NCBI GenBank assembly: GCA_963969365.1
Contig: OZ017747.1
Coordinates: 744,001-808,000 of the forward strand
DNA: 64,000 bases
Reading direction: 5' to 3'
From: Asterochloris sp. CNOR1
Lineage: Eukaryota > Chlorophyta > Trebouxiophyceae > Trebouxiales > Trebouxiaceae
How positions within the stretch are numbered: position 1 is the stretch's first letter; every line of letters begins with the position of its first letter. A program made the translations under genes and the position numbers. Under the pieces are notes generated by a model that did no database searches, had not been told where the DNA came from, and worked only from the letters and a program-made list of their open reading frames with translations. Positions 12,021 to 23,633 of this stretch are shown here, in pieces.

Positions 12021-12944
12021 ATCTCTGTTTGCGACTCACTGAGCTCCGAAGCAACGTACAGCTGCAACTTTGAGCAACTTAAGTCTCCTGTTCAACTGCC
12101 TAGCAGAATCGTTTTCCTGCTGGGCTTGCATCTTATCTGATAGTTCTCTTTCATGCTGAAAATGTTGAGTTGCACAGTGTGCAAAGCGTTGAAGACTCTT
12201 GTGTGGGCCTTGCCTGCAGCCTGCTGTGTATCCCAACTGCTGAAGCATGCTCCAGCCAGAAGGAAGCAGAAGGCGCGCGACCAAGCCTGCAGCATCCCCA
12301 GCACATGGCCAGTCCACCAGGCAAATCAGGTGCGGCCAGGCAGCAGCAAGGACCAGCAGGCAGCGCATTGTCAGCAGGAGCATGAGCGCTGACAGTGACG
12401 CCGGTGAGCCCGGCTGCCTGAAGCCGCAATTGTGTGGCATCTGTCTAAATATGCTGCATGCTGCTTGTGCTTGCTTTGCAGCAGTTCCATGATCTTTTGC
12501 AGCTGAACACTGCCGGCCTTTGATCAAGGTAGGCAATGAGTTGTCATGCGGGATGCCGTCCCTGTCAAGGCTGGTACTAACGCAGGTGTTACTTGCCATC
12601 AGCTCGCGAGATGGGCAGCCTGCAACCAGCAGTGTGGCCTGGAGCGGAGGAGCGTTCTGGTGGCATTCGGAGAGCCCCAGCTGCCCACCAGCCCTGGTCG
12701 ACAGCTGGGCGTCGCTCTGCTGCCGGCAGAGCACAGTATGCTGGCTGAGTGAAGCCTGCCTGGAGTTGAGGTGAGCCCTGGGCAGTAGGCTGTGTGTTCC
12801 CTTGCTGACGCGCTGCTGATGATGCACTTCCTTTTGCGTTTGAACCAACCAAGAAGATCACCTGCCCTAGAACTTAGTGTTTGGAGGACCACACCCTCCG
12901 CTGCTCCTGATGCACCAAGGCAGCTGCTCACCATCCTGCTTTCA
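12021..12944. other. Unassigned stretch upstream of the RRM gene
   Basis: On the minus strand, 12165-12040 encodes a charged helical stretch (HERELSDKMQAQQENDSA and RQLNRRLKLLK) with coding character. It may be an exon of the RRM gene or the end of another gene. A second possibly coding segment at about 12560-12480 reads AGSVQLQKIMELLQ on the minus strand. I could not join these into a gene model. Confidence 0.3.
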
Positions 12945-13365
12945 AGTACCTCCTTAGCAGGTGCCATTGTAACAGCCAGTAGTTGTGCACAAGCTTGTGC
13001 TGATCAGTGCTTTGCCCTGACGAGCGCTGCCATCATGCTTTGGATTCGCAAACTGTGCACACTTACTGGCACTGATCATGGCATCTGCTGATGAGGTACC
13101 TCCTCAGGAGACGTCATGATGAGTTGTCGGTATTTGTGCACAAGCTTGTTATGAGCATCGCTTTGCCCTGGCATGCGCTGCCATGATGCTTGAACTTAAC
13201 AAGCCTGTGCACAACTACTGACACTTATAATAGCAACTCCTGAGGAGGTACCTCCTCAGCAGATGCCATGGTGAGAGCCAGGGATGTGCACAAGCTTGTG
13301 ATTATCATTGCAAAAGCTTTGCCCTGGCATGCGCTGCCATCAGACGCGCTACACGGCTATCAGCT
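12945..13365. repeat. Three ~150-bp tandem units, each able to fold as a hairpin
   Basis: The 15-mer TGTGCACAAGCTTGT recurs at 12984, 13135 and 13285, spacings of 151 and 150 bp, followed each time by a CTTTGCCCTG...GCGCTGCCAT segment. In the first two units the 15-mer has an inverted partner later in the unit (for example AACAAGCCTGTGCACA). The units are bounded by palindromes centred on GGTACC (CTGAGGAGGTACCTCCTCAG). This looks like an array of short foldback or MITE-like elements. No transposase is present. Confidence 0.75.
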
Positions 13366-13439
13366 GCTTGCTCTGATGTAGTGCTGCTGTCCTGGCTGGA
13401 GATGGGCAGCGGCAGACTCCCTGATGAGACCGGCAGCCT

Positions 13440-13960
13440 GCATCCACTACACCGCCACAAGGTCATTCCCCTGATGACTGCCACCTCTACTAAGGCTTGC
13501 GGTGCATGACAGCATACCCAATGCCTGACCTGGCTGGGGCCCGCCCTGCACTGACTCATAACAGGTGTTTGCCTCGTAGGACAGCCGCAAGTGCTGAATG
13601 CCAATGATGAGGGCAAGTAGGCTGAAATGGGTCATCCCTTCTCCTTTGTGTGAAGTGTTCTCCAGACTGATGAGACCTGAGGTATGTAGGTGACTGCCAG
13701 GAGTAGGTCACCTGCAGACCTCAGGTCATCAGTCTGAGGCCACTCCGCACCAAGCAGGAGGGCGACTCTGTCAGCCTGCTTGCATCCATCACTGGCATTT
13801 AGCACCTGAGGCTGCCCGACGGGGCAAGCATGTATATTGAGTCATTGCAGGAAGTCCCCCAGCCAGCCTGCTCCGGCATTGTGCGCCGTCATGCACTGCC
13901 AATCCTCAGCAGAGGTGGCGGTCATCAGGGGGTGAGAATCTGCTGGTGTGCTGCATACAG
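13440..13960. repeat. Large inverted duplication (foldback) with a hairpin centre
   Basis: The segment from about 13640 down to 13450, read on the minus strand, matches 13770-13940 read on the plus strand. Both translate as related peptides (minus arm IQHLRLSYEANTCYESVQGG and LSRGGSHQG; plus arm MYIESLQEVPQPA and LSRGGGHQG). Between them 13664-13738 is itself a palindrome: CAGACTGATGAGACCTGAGG pairs with CCTCAGGTCATCAGTCTG. The arms have diverged, so this is not an assembly mirror artefact. It may be an inverted duplication of an unknown exon. Confidence 0.7.
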
Positions 13961-15149
13961 GCTGAAGCTGGCCCTGGAGCTCTCTGCTGTCGCCTGCAGA
14001 GTATGTCAGCAGAGCTTCCTGAATGACTCAGTGCCGCTTCTTGTGTAGTCTGAAGTTGCTGCTGCTCTCACTGTTGCCTGTATCTGGCAAACCACATTGC
14101 CGACCCCAAATGCAGCCCCTGGAGAGGACTGAGGCATCTGCGGCTGTCTTGCTCCATTGACCAAGGCAGCCACATGTGCATCGCTCCTCTTAAGAGCTGC
14201 AAATGTGGTCGAAACCAGCGAGTACCCTGGTATCAAGGTCAAGTCCACCTCCATGCGCCTGATCAAACATGCCGACGCGCAGGCCGCATTGACACAATCT
14301 GCCAGAGGTACAGTCTTTGCCGTCTCAGGCTGGGTTTCCAGATAGTCATGTCTTGACACCCTGCCTTGCCTGCTTCGCTGACTGGACAATGCTGCTGCGG
14401 ATCACCTGCAGCCAAAGTGGTCTGCAATTCCCCATGTGTGCCACATTCTGCCCCACCAGCGCGCAGTCTCTGTGTGTGAAACAATGGTCTGCTGCACGTA
14501 GGGAGAAGCCAGGAGCACCACTTCTGTTGTCCCCATAAGCATTGAATTTGCTGCAGGACATGGGCCCCTCTGGCAGGGCCTGCATTCAGGGCTCCCTAAA
14601 CCCACCAGCGGAGCCGGAGGCATATGATGCATTGCAGCTTGCAGCCCGTGGCAGTCTAACCTCCCCATTTGCAGAACAGCTGATGGGATGGCAACAACTT
14701 GGAACAGCTGGAGATGTGGAGACCAGCTGACACCTCAAGCTGAGAAGTGCAGCATGCCAGCGTGTCTGCGGCCTGCCGTCTGGCACTGTGTTCGGTGCCC
14801 AGGATAGCGTGCTTGGGCCCAAAGGCAAGTGAGTGGGTGCGGCATGGAGGCAACTGCTGCACAGGGAGCAGCTTGTGCAGTGGTCACAGTGCTGCATGGG
14901 CAAGCCTGGAGAAAACCCAGACATACATGGCTGCAGCGTTGGTCTTAGGCCCCTGCTGCAGGTGACAGGCACTTGTGAGAAACCTGATGCTCTGCTGCAG
15001 ATTGCAGTCAGATAAGACAACGCCAATCACTTTCTTGGAGTGGCCTCAAGGGATTGAGCTTCTGCTGTCTGTCTTTCGCATGTTGCATTTGTGCTGCTCT
15101 GTTTTCCTGCGCAGACATCCTCTCTGCAGCACACATGCAGGCCACTGCC
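13961..15149. other. Unassigned stretch with one open minus-strand segment
   Basis: The minus strand is open from 14389 to 14006 with protein-like composition (VSRHDYLETQPETAKTVPLA, then RRMEVDLTLIPGYSLVSTTF). It could be an exon of an unrecognised gene, perhaps the source of the inverted duplication next to it. The rest, up to the ATG of the first secreted paralog at 15150, shows nothing I can support and should include that gene's promoter. Confidence 0.3.
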
Positions 15150-18100
15150 ATGAGGGCTGCTTTCTGCTTGCTGCTGGCCATTTGTCTGCTAGGTGGGGGC
15201 TGTACAGACTGGCCCCTGCTGGAGTCACCCCCTTACAAGATGCCTGCCTGCTGCGCACTGCCAGCTGCATAGCAGGCTGACACAGCTGCATGTTGGTGTG
15301 TCAAAGTCATCATACACAGGTGCATCAGCATCAGCCTACCATTTGACACCAGCCAACTGCCGCGCTGCAGGCCCTGGGGTGGCTGCCCGCACCCTGCACC
15401 AAGCCTCAGCAGAGACAGATGCATCTGCTAATGCTTTCAGTGCCGGCGCTGCAGCACAGGTATGGTTTCCTGGGACGGTGCACATGCCAGCTACCCGCTG
15501 CCCTGCTGCCTTTGGACAGCGACTTCCAGCTGGTTTTGCCTGGTACCCTGGCAGACAGGGGCAGCCTGTTGGTTGCTCAGGATTGTGATGGCAGGACACG
15601 TGACTTCAATGTGGGGTCAGCTCAAACTGCAACCACAGCATTCTTCCAGGCACACATGGGCAGTGTGTCAGCTGCTGCTTGTCTGGTGGCTGCTGTGTAG
15701 CACTCCCTGCAGGCAGCCGCCCTGGCCACTCCTGAGGGTACTACTGCCTCGTGGTGGCCCACCTTCTTCCTGCAACCAGCCGCATTGGCAGCTTCCAAGC
15801 TTGTCTCTCAATGTGTGCACAGATTGCCACAGGTGGACACATGTCAGCTACCGCCCCATGTGGTGGTACAACATGATCATCTCAGCAAAGTCAAAGGTCC
15901 TGCGGCCCCTCCCCAACAGATCTGTGCCTCTGTCTGCAGGCTGCCGCCTCAGCCAGCGCCAGCGCCAACGCTGATGTGGTTGCTAAAAAGTCCGACATTG
16001 CAGTGCCAGTGATCATCACCAAGAAGCAAGGTGAGTGTCACCGGTGCTCATGCCAGTGGCATGTGAATTCTGGGCACTCCTGTGGCACAGGAAGACATTT
16101 GCTTGACGGGGTGCTTGGTTGCTCTTGTCAGGGGCACCAGCACTGAGAGGCATTCCTGTCATTGCACAGCAGGGCCTGCAACACTACAAGATATATACAG
16201 CTGTGCTGCTTCCTGGGCACAAGAAACTGGCACATGTATTTGGGGATACCCTGAGAGCACGAGCAGTCTTCGTTGATATGCCTATCTGAAGCACAGCTGC
16301 TCACAGGCAGCAGCTTTTGCCAACACGCTGTCATCTGCAATGCAGCAGGGTCTGCCATAAGCAGAACATCTGTGCAGCTTCCTGGGCACAAGTACCTGGC
16401 GCATGTTTGGGGCATACCCTATTAGTACAAGCAGTCTCCATTGACATGCCCACAGATGGCCCAACTGCTCACAGGCAGTGCCTCTTACCAACACGCTGTC
16501 TGGCTGCCCTGCAGAGGTCTTTTCACCACCACCACCTCCACCCCCGTGAGTGCTGGCAGCTTTCTGGGGCTTCTTGGCACAAATCTGCTCCTTGGCAGCT
16601 GGCTCTGCTGCCACGGTTGGGCCTTGCACCCCACCTTTACACTGATGTGTTGTCGTGCTGGGAGAGGCCTTGCAGAAGTCCCTTTGCATATCAAGGGGAT
16701 GTTGCGTTCACCGTTACATGATCTATTTGCCAGCAGTGGTCCTGTCTGCTGGGATCTTTCTGCGCCCCGACCTTTCTTGCCTTGCCTGCTTGGCCCTGAG
16801 CTGCAACTTGTGTTGAAGCAAGAGGGCAACGCCTTTCTCCCTGGAAACCCTCATGCTTCCCCCCGGGTGGACCCCATCAACCTCCCCCCACACCCCACCC
16901 CCCACCGCCCCTCTTCCAGCGGGGGGGTTTCTGATTTTCAACCTGTCAACTCTTGAGGCTTCTCTTCGTCGATGCAGGCCCCCACCGCCACCGCCACCGC
17001 CACCAGTAGCTGTGAGCTCACTGCTTTAGGGCCTTTCAATATTGCTGCTATCCACAGCAGGGGCAGACATGATGTTTCGCTGTCTCCCCTCTGCAGGTCA
17101 TCATCCTGGAGAAGATTGCCGTTGCCCCACCTGCAGCCAAAGCAGTTGCCGAAGCAGCAGCATCGGTGAGTGTTGACGGCAGCGCCTCAAGAAGATTTCA
17201 TGACAAGCGCTTTGCACAATTCTCTGGACAAAGATTGTTTGACCATGCGCGCACCTCACAAATCCCTGCACATCTGCAGGCTTCAGCAAGCGCTAGTGCA
17301 ACCGCTGAGACAGTTGTAGCGGTGAGTGCACAGGCTTGTGGCCCCTGAGCAGGGTTCTGTCTGCCGTTCAGCAGCCAAGACACTCAGGCATGACGCACCT
17401 GTGCTGCAGGCTGCACAGGCAGCAGCCACTGCCGAGGCATCAGCCAGTGCCACTGCTGTGGCCAATGCAGCAGCCTCCGCAGCAACCAGCGGTGCATCTG
17501 CTGCGTCAGTGGCTGAAGCCGCCGGTGAGCTGGTCGTATGCCCTCTGTGCTGCCTCCCTCCATTTGCAGGGCGTGAGTGGTGCAGCAGCGGTGGTGTTAG
17601 CTTCAAGGCACTAGCGCCTGCCTCCTTGCCTGTCAGCTGGCCTGGCTGCAGAGCCCTTCTGTGTGCCTGCCTGCCTGAAGCGTCCTGGTCTGACATGGCG
17701 TACTGGTGCAGCCAGCGCGGCTGCGAGTGCTAGTGCAACATCATCCAGCTCCACACCCACCACTCCAACCGTACCCAGCCCCACGCCAGTCTCACCTCCT
17801 CCCGTACCAGTGGTGCCCGCCACGCCAGGCGCTGTTGTAAATCTCGGCAACGGGTGAGGCTGGGACTTCTTTGCACCTCAGCCTGCTGACCTGGTTGCTG
17901 CCTCCTGCAGTGTCCCACAGCGTGGTGCCCTCGACTTAGCACTTCAGTTTGTGGAGCACAGCAAGATTGCTGCCTCCTGCCAAAGCTGCCCCATGCCAGC
18001 AGCAGCATGCACTTTGGGTCCATAGCTGGCTAAGCGCACATTGAGACTGCCATCCACATTGTTACTCTAAGGCTCAGAAGCCGCAGCTTTGCTGACTGCT

Positions 18101-18551
18101 GCCTGTCTCATTGCAGTGGGGCTGGGGGGGTGGCTTCTGGCATAGGCTCCACCGCCAATGGCGGCTCTGGTGAGCACTGACTGGTTCCTGCTGTCCAGAG
18201 TGCTGCATGTGTGGTCTGGGGAAGATGCTGCATGTGCGGTCTGGGGAAGATGCTGCATGTGCGGTCTGGGGAAAGTGCTGCATGTGCGGTCTGGGGGCGG
18301 ATATGATTGCATTTGCTGCATCTGCCAGGCCTGCTGGGCTGCGGTGGCTGCTCAAGGAGGGGCAGTGGTTAGCATCTTAACATTTCATGCTGCACCATAC
18401 ATGCTGCCGTCTGCGCTGCCAAACCAGCAGAATACAGATGTTTGATGCAGGGCTCCTTGACGGCAGCTGCTGCTTAGGTCCCGAAGCCTTCCCTGAGGTG
18501 CCCATTGCTGCTGCAGGCACTGCAAATGACAACACCATCACCGCAGGATGA
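15150..18551 (+). CDS. Secreted Ala/Ser/Pro-rich modular protein, paralog 1
   Basis: Unrecognised family; eleven exons give 247 aa in one consistent frame: 15150-15192, 15371-15459, 15940-16030, 16515-16545, 16978-17011, 17097-17165, 17280-17321, 17410-17524, 17712-17853, 18117-18169 and 18517-18551. Modules in order: signal peptide MRAAFCLLLAICLLG; GVAARTLHQA; an Ala/Ser helix-like run with a short VPVIITKK block; VFSPPPPP and PPPPPPPV, polyproline split over two exons; VIILEKIAVAPPAAKAVAEA; ASASASATAETVVA (42-nt exon); an Ala-rich block with TAVANAAASAATSGAS; a Pro/Thr/Ser linker ending VVNLGNG; GSTANGGSG; and TANDNTITAG. The signal peptide and composition suggest secretion to the wall or matrix (inference). 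Its 69-nt sixth exon matches the minus-strand paralog; the other two plus-strand copies have 81 nt. Compared with paralogs 2 and 3, it has the shortest VPV block and lacks one Gly/Asn exon. Introns 3 and 10 hold tandem repeats. Confidence 0.85.
16165..16510. repeat. ~170-bp direct tandem duplication in paralog 1 intron 3
   Basis: Two diverged copies (about 16165-16340 and 16341-16510) share, in order, GCTTCCTGGGCACAAG, a GCATACCCTATTAG-like segment, CAGCTGCTCACAGGCAG and CCAACACGCTGTC. The second copy ends just before the acceptor of exon 4. Confidence 0.75.
18201..18298. repeat. 25-bp tandem repeat, four copies, in paralog 1 intron 10
   Basis: The unit begins GCTGCATGTGCGGTCTGGGG and ends AAGAT. 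The first copy has TGTGG for TGCGG, and the third and fourth vary at their ends. It is a simple minisatellite without spacers, so it is not a CRISPR array. Confidence 0.85.
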
Positions 18552-20310
18552 TGGACACCACAAAGTGTGTTGTACTGCAGTTGCCTTTGCTCTTCAGCCT
18601 TGGAAACAGCTGACGCCTGGCCATGTGACTTAATCAGCTTTTTTATTTTGATTGATTGCCTTAGGTGCCAGTTTGCTATCTCCCGCAGAGACGTCCTGCA
18701 GTGGCTGTGCCACTGAATCCAGCTGAAACAGTGCTGCACAACCCAGTTCCCCACCTGTACAGAGCCCCTGCTCCCTCGTATATAGCTTTACCTGCCCGCT
18801 GCTGTCAACCAAACTTGAACATGTAACACAAGTTTACAGGATGGCTGGGATCCCAACATCTTGCCTCTCTCAAAGCCATATGCAGCTTGCTGGGGTTTCA
18901 ACGTAGTCACCTGCCTGTCCTTGTACAGCCAGCCGGCAGTCCCACGAGTTCATCAACTGGCCAGCCACCATGTTTGCAAGCTTCTTGACGCTGCAGGTCT
19001 TTCTGCAGGTGAAGGGCATCAACTGTCAGGGTCTGTGTACTTGACAGCCTATAAAGGCACAGCCGTTGCTCTGCCACCACGTCCACATGCTCCACCTTTG
19101 GTAAGATCAGCCCTGCATTTGGCCAGCAGGGCATGCATACTGCTTGGTGCTTGCTTTGCAGGTGGGACGGCATGCGGCCAGTTCTGCTTGTTCATTGCGC
19201 TTTTGCAGCTATGCAGCTGTTTTGGCCAGCAGCTGTTGAGGCTGCAGGGCTGCTGGCTCAATCTTTTGCGTGTGCTTGACACAAAGGCAGGACGGCTTGA
19301 GTAAGGAGTGCTCATGCGGCTCACCAGATAACAATGAACAAGCAGGGGTGAGTGCGCAGTCGCAGACCCTCCCCGTTCATACCCTCAGCTGCCCAGGCCA
19401 AGCGTGACTGCTTTGTTGCTCTTCAGGCTCATGGCAGCTTTGCAGCCTGGTCAATGCTGCATTGCTTGGCCGCAGGAGTGCTTAGGTGCCAAGGCCCCGT
19501 AGCAGCGGCTCGGAGTGGCGCTGATGAGCACGGTTTCGGTGGGGGCAGGAATCTCACCAGCAGCACACTGCCCGGAGCTGACATCCGTCCTGCACCAGGG
19601 CGCGCATTGGCCATAAGCAGGAGGCAGCCTGAAGGGTCACCAAGGCATCATGCCCACCCTGCTCAGGTGCGCACGCTGCTGTTGTACTGCGCTGCAGCCT
19701 GCACCAAGATTGAAGGCAGCTGTTGAGACGCAGCCAGCGCAAGCTAACACTGAGCCGTAAGGAAGCGTTGCAGGACAACGGCCCCCGGCAACTCTGCGCG
19801 GTGCGCATCCAGCTGTGCTGTGCTGTGGGCCACAGACCTGGCCTGCTGGGGTACCTGAAGCAGAGGTGTGGGGTCTCCATGTGTCAGGCTAGCCTGAAGA
19901 GGGACAGCACAAATGCCCTGGCCTGATGTTGCAGGAACGGCAGCCGATGCAGGCCGCCCTGCTGTGCCACGCCTTATTAAACTGTGATGGGGCATGACCA
20001 AGTCGCTGTGTGATGAGCCCAGTACCTCTGGGCTTGCAGGCTGGGTTGGCAAGCAGGGGTGGCTGCTGCTGAAGGAGTCACCGCTGACCAATGACTGCGT
20101 CTCGCAGGCAGAGACCCAGGCAGCAGAGTCCCACATTTGAGCTGCATGCTGAGGCAGGGGCAGAGGGCTCATGCCAGGGCTGGCCGGCCAATGTGAGGTA
20201 AGAAAGAGGCTGTTGGGTCAAAGTTGTGCCTGAAACCACACTGCCCCACTTTCACAGTCTGCCTACCACCTTGCCCTGCAGCGAGGCAACAGTCTGCCCT
20301 GCCAGCCACC
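18552..20310. other. Intergenic stretch between paralogs 1 and 2
   Basis: No exon I can defend. Open frames at 18860-19300 and 19352-19726 on the plus strand are not protein-like. A TGTAA, the usual chlorophyte polyadenylation signal, occurs near 18820, about 270 bp after the stop of paralog 1. The end of this stretch should hold the promoter of paralog 2. Confidence 0.45.
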
Positions 20311-23300
20311 ATGCGTGTTGCCCTCTGCCTGCTTGCTGCTGGTGCCCTGCTTGGTGAGCTGCTTGCTGCCTGACGCAAGGCATTTGCTGCACCTGTCGGC
20401 CTCTGCTGCTTCCTGCCCTGAACGACAGGGGTATTTGCCAGTCCCGCCACATCCTTGCTTGAGCGCTGCATGAGGCTTGAGCATGTGCTGACACCTGTCC
20501 CTTGCTGCTGCTGCTGCAGGTCAGGGTGCAGCCAGCCGCACCCTGCACCAGGCCTTTGCATCGGCTGATGCCAGTGCCCAGGTCAGCGGTGCTGGAGCCG
20601 CCGCTCAGGTGAGCCGGTCTCTGGGAAGGGCTGACGGAAGCTGCAGTTGTTTGAGTTGATTTGAGCTGCCTCTGGCCAGATCTTACACAGCAGCCCAAAG
20701 ATCTAGCACAGGCAATGGGTTGGGAGCAGGGTGGGGCGCAGGTAGGTGTGTTGGTATGCTGCGAGGCAGTGACATGCCTGCCAGGTGTGACCAGGCAGCA
20801 GCCTGAACGTGACTGCAGCTGTGCCCACAGGCATTCCATGCTCAGGGAGGAGGCATGCATGGCCCATGGCCATGGAGAGCCTTGCCGTGCAGCCCATGAA
20901 GGAGCACAACGTCAAGCGCCTCGCGGACCCTGTTCACTGCTGTGCTGTGGTGCCCGTCAATTGAGGCGCCCTGCACAGATGCCTGCTGCTGCAGTGCCTC
21001 ACTTGCTGTGCCCTCTGTGCCCTGCAGGCTGCAGCCTCGGCCCAGGCATCTTCAGGCGGCAGTGTGCCCGTCCCTGTAGCTGTGCCAGTTGAGCAGCAGG
21101 CCGCGCCTGTGCCCGTCTCAGTGGTGCAGAAGAAGCAGGACGTCTTTGTGCCGGTGGTGGTGGCAAAGAAGCAGGACATTCCTGTTCCTGTTGTGGTAGC
21201 CACGCCTGCTCCCACCACCAAGGTGCCAGTGGTCATCATCACCAAGACAGGTGAGGCTCGGGCCTGCTAGCAGGTGTGAAGCTGCTCAGCTGTGCTGTGG
21301 CGCTCCTCTGTGGGCTGGGGTGCTGGGTTGCTTTTTGTGGCCAAGCGCCTCGCTGCATTGTTTGGCCATGGCAAGTCCTGTGCTGCACTACTTTGACGTC
21401 CTGTGCTGCACTAAACTGACGCACTGGTGTTCACTGCCTGGTTGCCCTGCAGCTGAGCTTGGTGGACACTTGTGTGCAGCGCCTTGCTGCACGTCTCATG
21501 ACAATCAGCACATCTGCGTTTCCTGGCTGATTCATGTGCTGCCTGCCCTGTAGCGCCTTCAAGCCCTCCACCACCGCCTCCCAAGGCATCTCCACCACCA
21601 CCGTGAGGCCAGCCTTGCCCTGCTGTGACAGCTGCTTCGCTGGGTTCATTCATTCTTGCCTCGCTGGGCACAACCCAACATTTGCACTGCTGCCTCGCTG
21701 CTCCTCACTGTGCTGCTGCGGCTGTGTGCAGGCCCCCTCCCCCGCCGCCGCCACCACCACCACCACCAGCGGTGAGCATCCTCCACTGTGCAAAGCCCGA
21801 CGCTGCGTGCTGTGACCTGCTGCTTCTGAAGGTGTCCTGCCATTCTCTCCAGCCCATCACTTTGTCAAGCCTGCTCCATTATGCATGTGTGGCTGCGTCG
21901 TGCCTGATCATGTGCATGTCACCCTCGCCAGCCCTGCCCTCCAGCTGACCCCTCCCTGCCCTGCCCCTGTCTCCTGCAGGAGGTGGTCATCCTGCTCCAG
22001 AAGATTTCTCTGGCGCCCGCCCCCCTTGCTGCCAAGATCGTGGCCACAGCGACTGCCCAGGTGCGTGTGGCACAGCAGGCAGTCTGCCTGCAGCAGCACT
22101 GCAGTGCCTGAACTGACACCTCCTGAGTTCTGCTTTCTGACCAGTGGGGATTCAGCACCAGCTGTCTGCTGTGCAGGCCGCAGCCTCAGCCAGTGCAACG
22201 TCTGCCTCTGTGGTTGCGGTGAGTGGCCTTCGAGACGGCACAGACTGTATGGCCCAGCATGCTGTCTCATCCTTGTGCCCACATACGCTGCCTGCAATGC
22301 TGCACCCTGCTGCTGTGCCCTCTTGTCTTTGAGGCTGCTGCCTGGTGTGCTGTGCCCTGCTGCCTGGCAATCCAGCATCTCTGTCACTCAGCATGTCTCC
22401 GTGACAGAGCCCACTTGTGCTGCAGGCCGCGAAGGCTGCCGCCTCCGCCTCCAGCAGCCCCCAGGCGAGCTGCGTTGCCAGCGCAGCAGCCACCGCCGCT
22501 GCCTCCGGCGCTGACGCCGCAGCCACTGCTGAGGCCGCTGCCTCTGCTGTTGCCTCCGGCGGCTCCTGCAGTGCCACAGCTTCTGCCAGTGCTCAGGCCA
22601 GCTCTGGCGGCAATGGCCCCACACCTCCCAGCACCCCAGGTGGGTTGTGCTCTGGCCATCCTTGTTATGTGATGTGCGCTGCATCTTGTGCAGATTGTAT
22701 TGGCCCCCTGGGTTTCGCCACTGCCTGCAAGTGATATCAGCCGCTTGCTGTGCAGGACCACCTGGGCCCCCTGGTACCAGCTCAGCTCCTGGCAGCACCT
22801 CCGCCCCTGGCACCACCTCTGCCCCTGGCACCAGCTCTGCTCCCGGCAGCACCTCTGCGCCTGCCTCAACTGCTGCCCCTGTCACAGCCTCCCCTGTCAC
22901 CGCAGCCCCTGTTGCTGCAGCCCCTGCTGGTGGCACCGTAAACCTGGGCAACGGGTGAGCTCTGCCTAAGTTGTCACTTTGGAGACTCCGCTGGCCTGCT
23001 GTGGTGGTTGATGCTTGCATACCTGCCCTTCTGACAGCCCTCACCTGCCCTGGTGGAACTCAGGACCAGCAGCAGCATGTGTGAGGCTACGCCGATGGCT
23101 ATCTGCAGGGGAAATGGGGGCATTGCTAACGGGATTGGCTCCAGCGCCAACGGGGGCACAGGTTCAGGCATTGGCAACTCGGTCACAGCCTCCCCCGGCA
23201 GCACAGTCAACGGCGACAATGGGTGAGGCAGGGTGTGGTGAAAGGGCGCGTCATCTGTCTGTGATCTGCATCACACTCCAGGTCACACAGAGGGGCCTAC

Positions 23301-23633
23301 GCTGGTCTGGCGTTCTCTTTAGCCTGCTGCACCTTTCTTCGCTGTTCTCCTGCATTGCACCATTGCCGACTTGTCAGACAGACACAGTTCTCACATGCCA
23401 GTACTGGCCTTCTCAAAGTTGCTCTGCTTTCATTCAGGGGCCAGGGGGGGGTTGTCAACGGCATCGACGCCTCTGCCAATGGAGGTAATGGTGAGCTCAC
23501 CCCACTGTGGGGGTTCTATCTCAAATCGCCTTGCACAGGCGCCAGTCTCGTCCAGTGTTGTAGAAAACATGTCCTAGATCATTGTGTGCTTTCTGCAGGC
23601 ACCGCCGTCGGCAACAGTGTCACTGCTGGCTAG
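20311..23633 (+). CDS. Secreted Ala/Ser/Pro-rich modular protein, paralog 2
   Basis: Twelve exons, 393 aa: 20311-20353, 20520-20608, 21028-21250, 21554-21602, 21732-21771, 21980-22060, 22177-22218, 22426-22639, 22756-22954, 23109-23222, 23438-23490 and 23599-23633. The ATG sits in CCAGCCACCATGCGTG, shared with paralog 3. Modules: signal peptide MRVALCLLAAGALLG; GAASRTLHQAFASADASAQ; an expanded block of VPVPVAVPV, VQKKQDVFVPVVV and KKQDIPVPVVV units ending VPVVIITKT; APSSPPPPPKASPPP and polyproline; EVVILLQKISLAPAPLAAK; AAASASATSASVVA; a long Ala block with two Cys (QASCVASAAAT... SGGSCSATASA); a collagen-like GPPGPPG start to a linker of SAPGT repeats ending GTVNLGNG; two Gly/Asn exons (NGIGSSANGGTG, NGIDASANGGNG); TAVGNSVTAG and stop. 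The Cys pair is not in paralog 1 and could form a disulfide (inference). Function unknown. Confidence 0.87.

Noticed and set aside
12599-12967. 122-codon open frame on the minus strand starting MAPAKEVLES
   Set aside because: Its start lies inside the first unit of the 150-bp hairpin array, and similar false starts recur in the other units.
13440-13960. Inverted duplication as an intact DNA transposon
   Set aside because: No transposase, no defined terminal sequence and no target-site duplication could be seen; the arms look like a duplicated exon-like segment.
18201-18298. Regular 25-bp repeats suggesting a CRISPR array
   Set aside because: Units are contiguous with no unique spacers, and the locus is an intron of a eukaryotic gene.
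20252-20860. 202-codon open frame on the minus strand
   Set aside because: Antisense to exons 1-2 of paralog 2, where the signal peptide and RTLHQ module are conserved with paralogs 1, 3 and 4.
22756-22954. Collagen-like GPPGPPG segment as a collagen gene
   Set aside because: Only two G-P-P triplets occur before the sequence turns into SAPGT repeats, so there is no triple-helix length.
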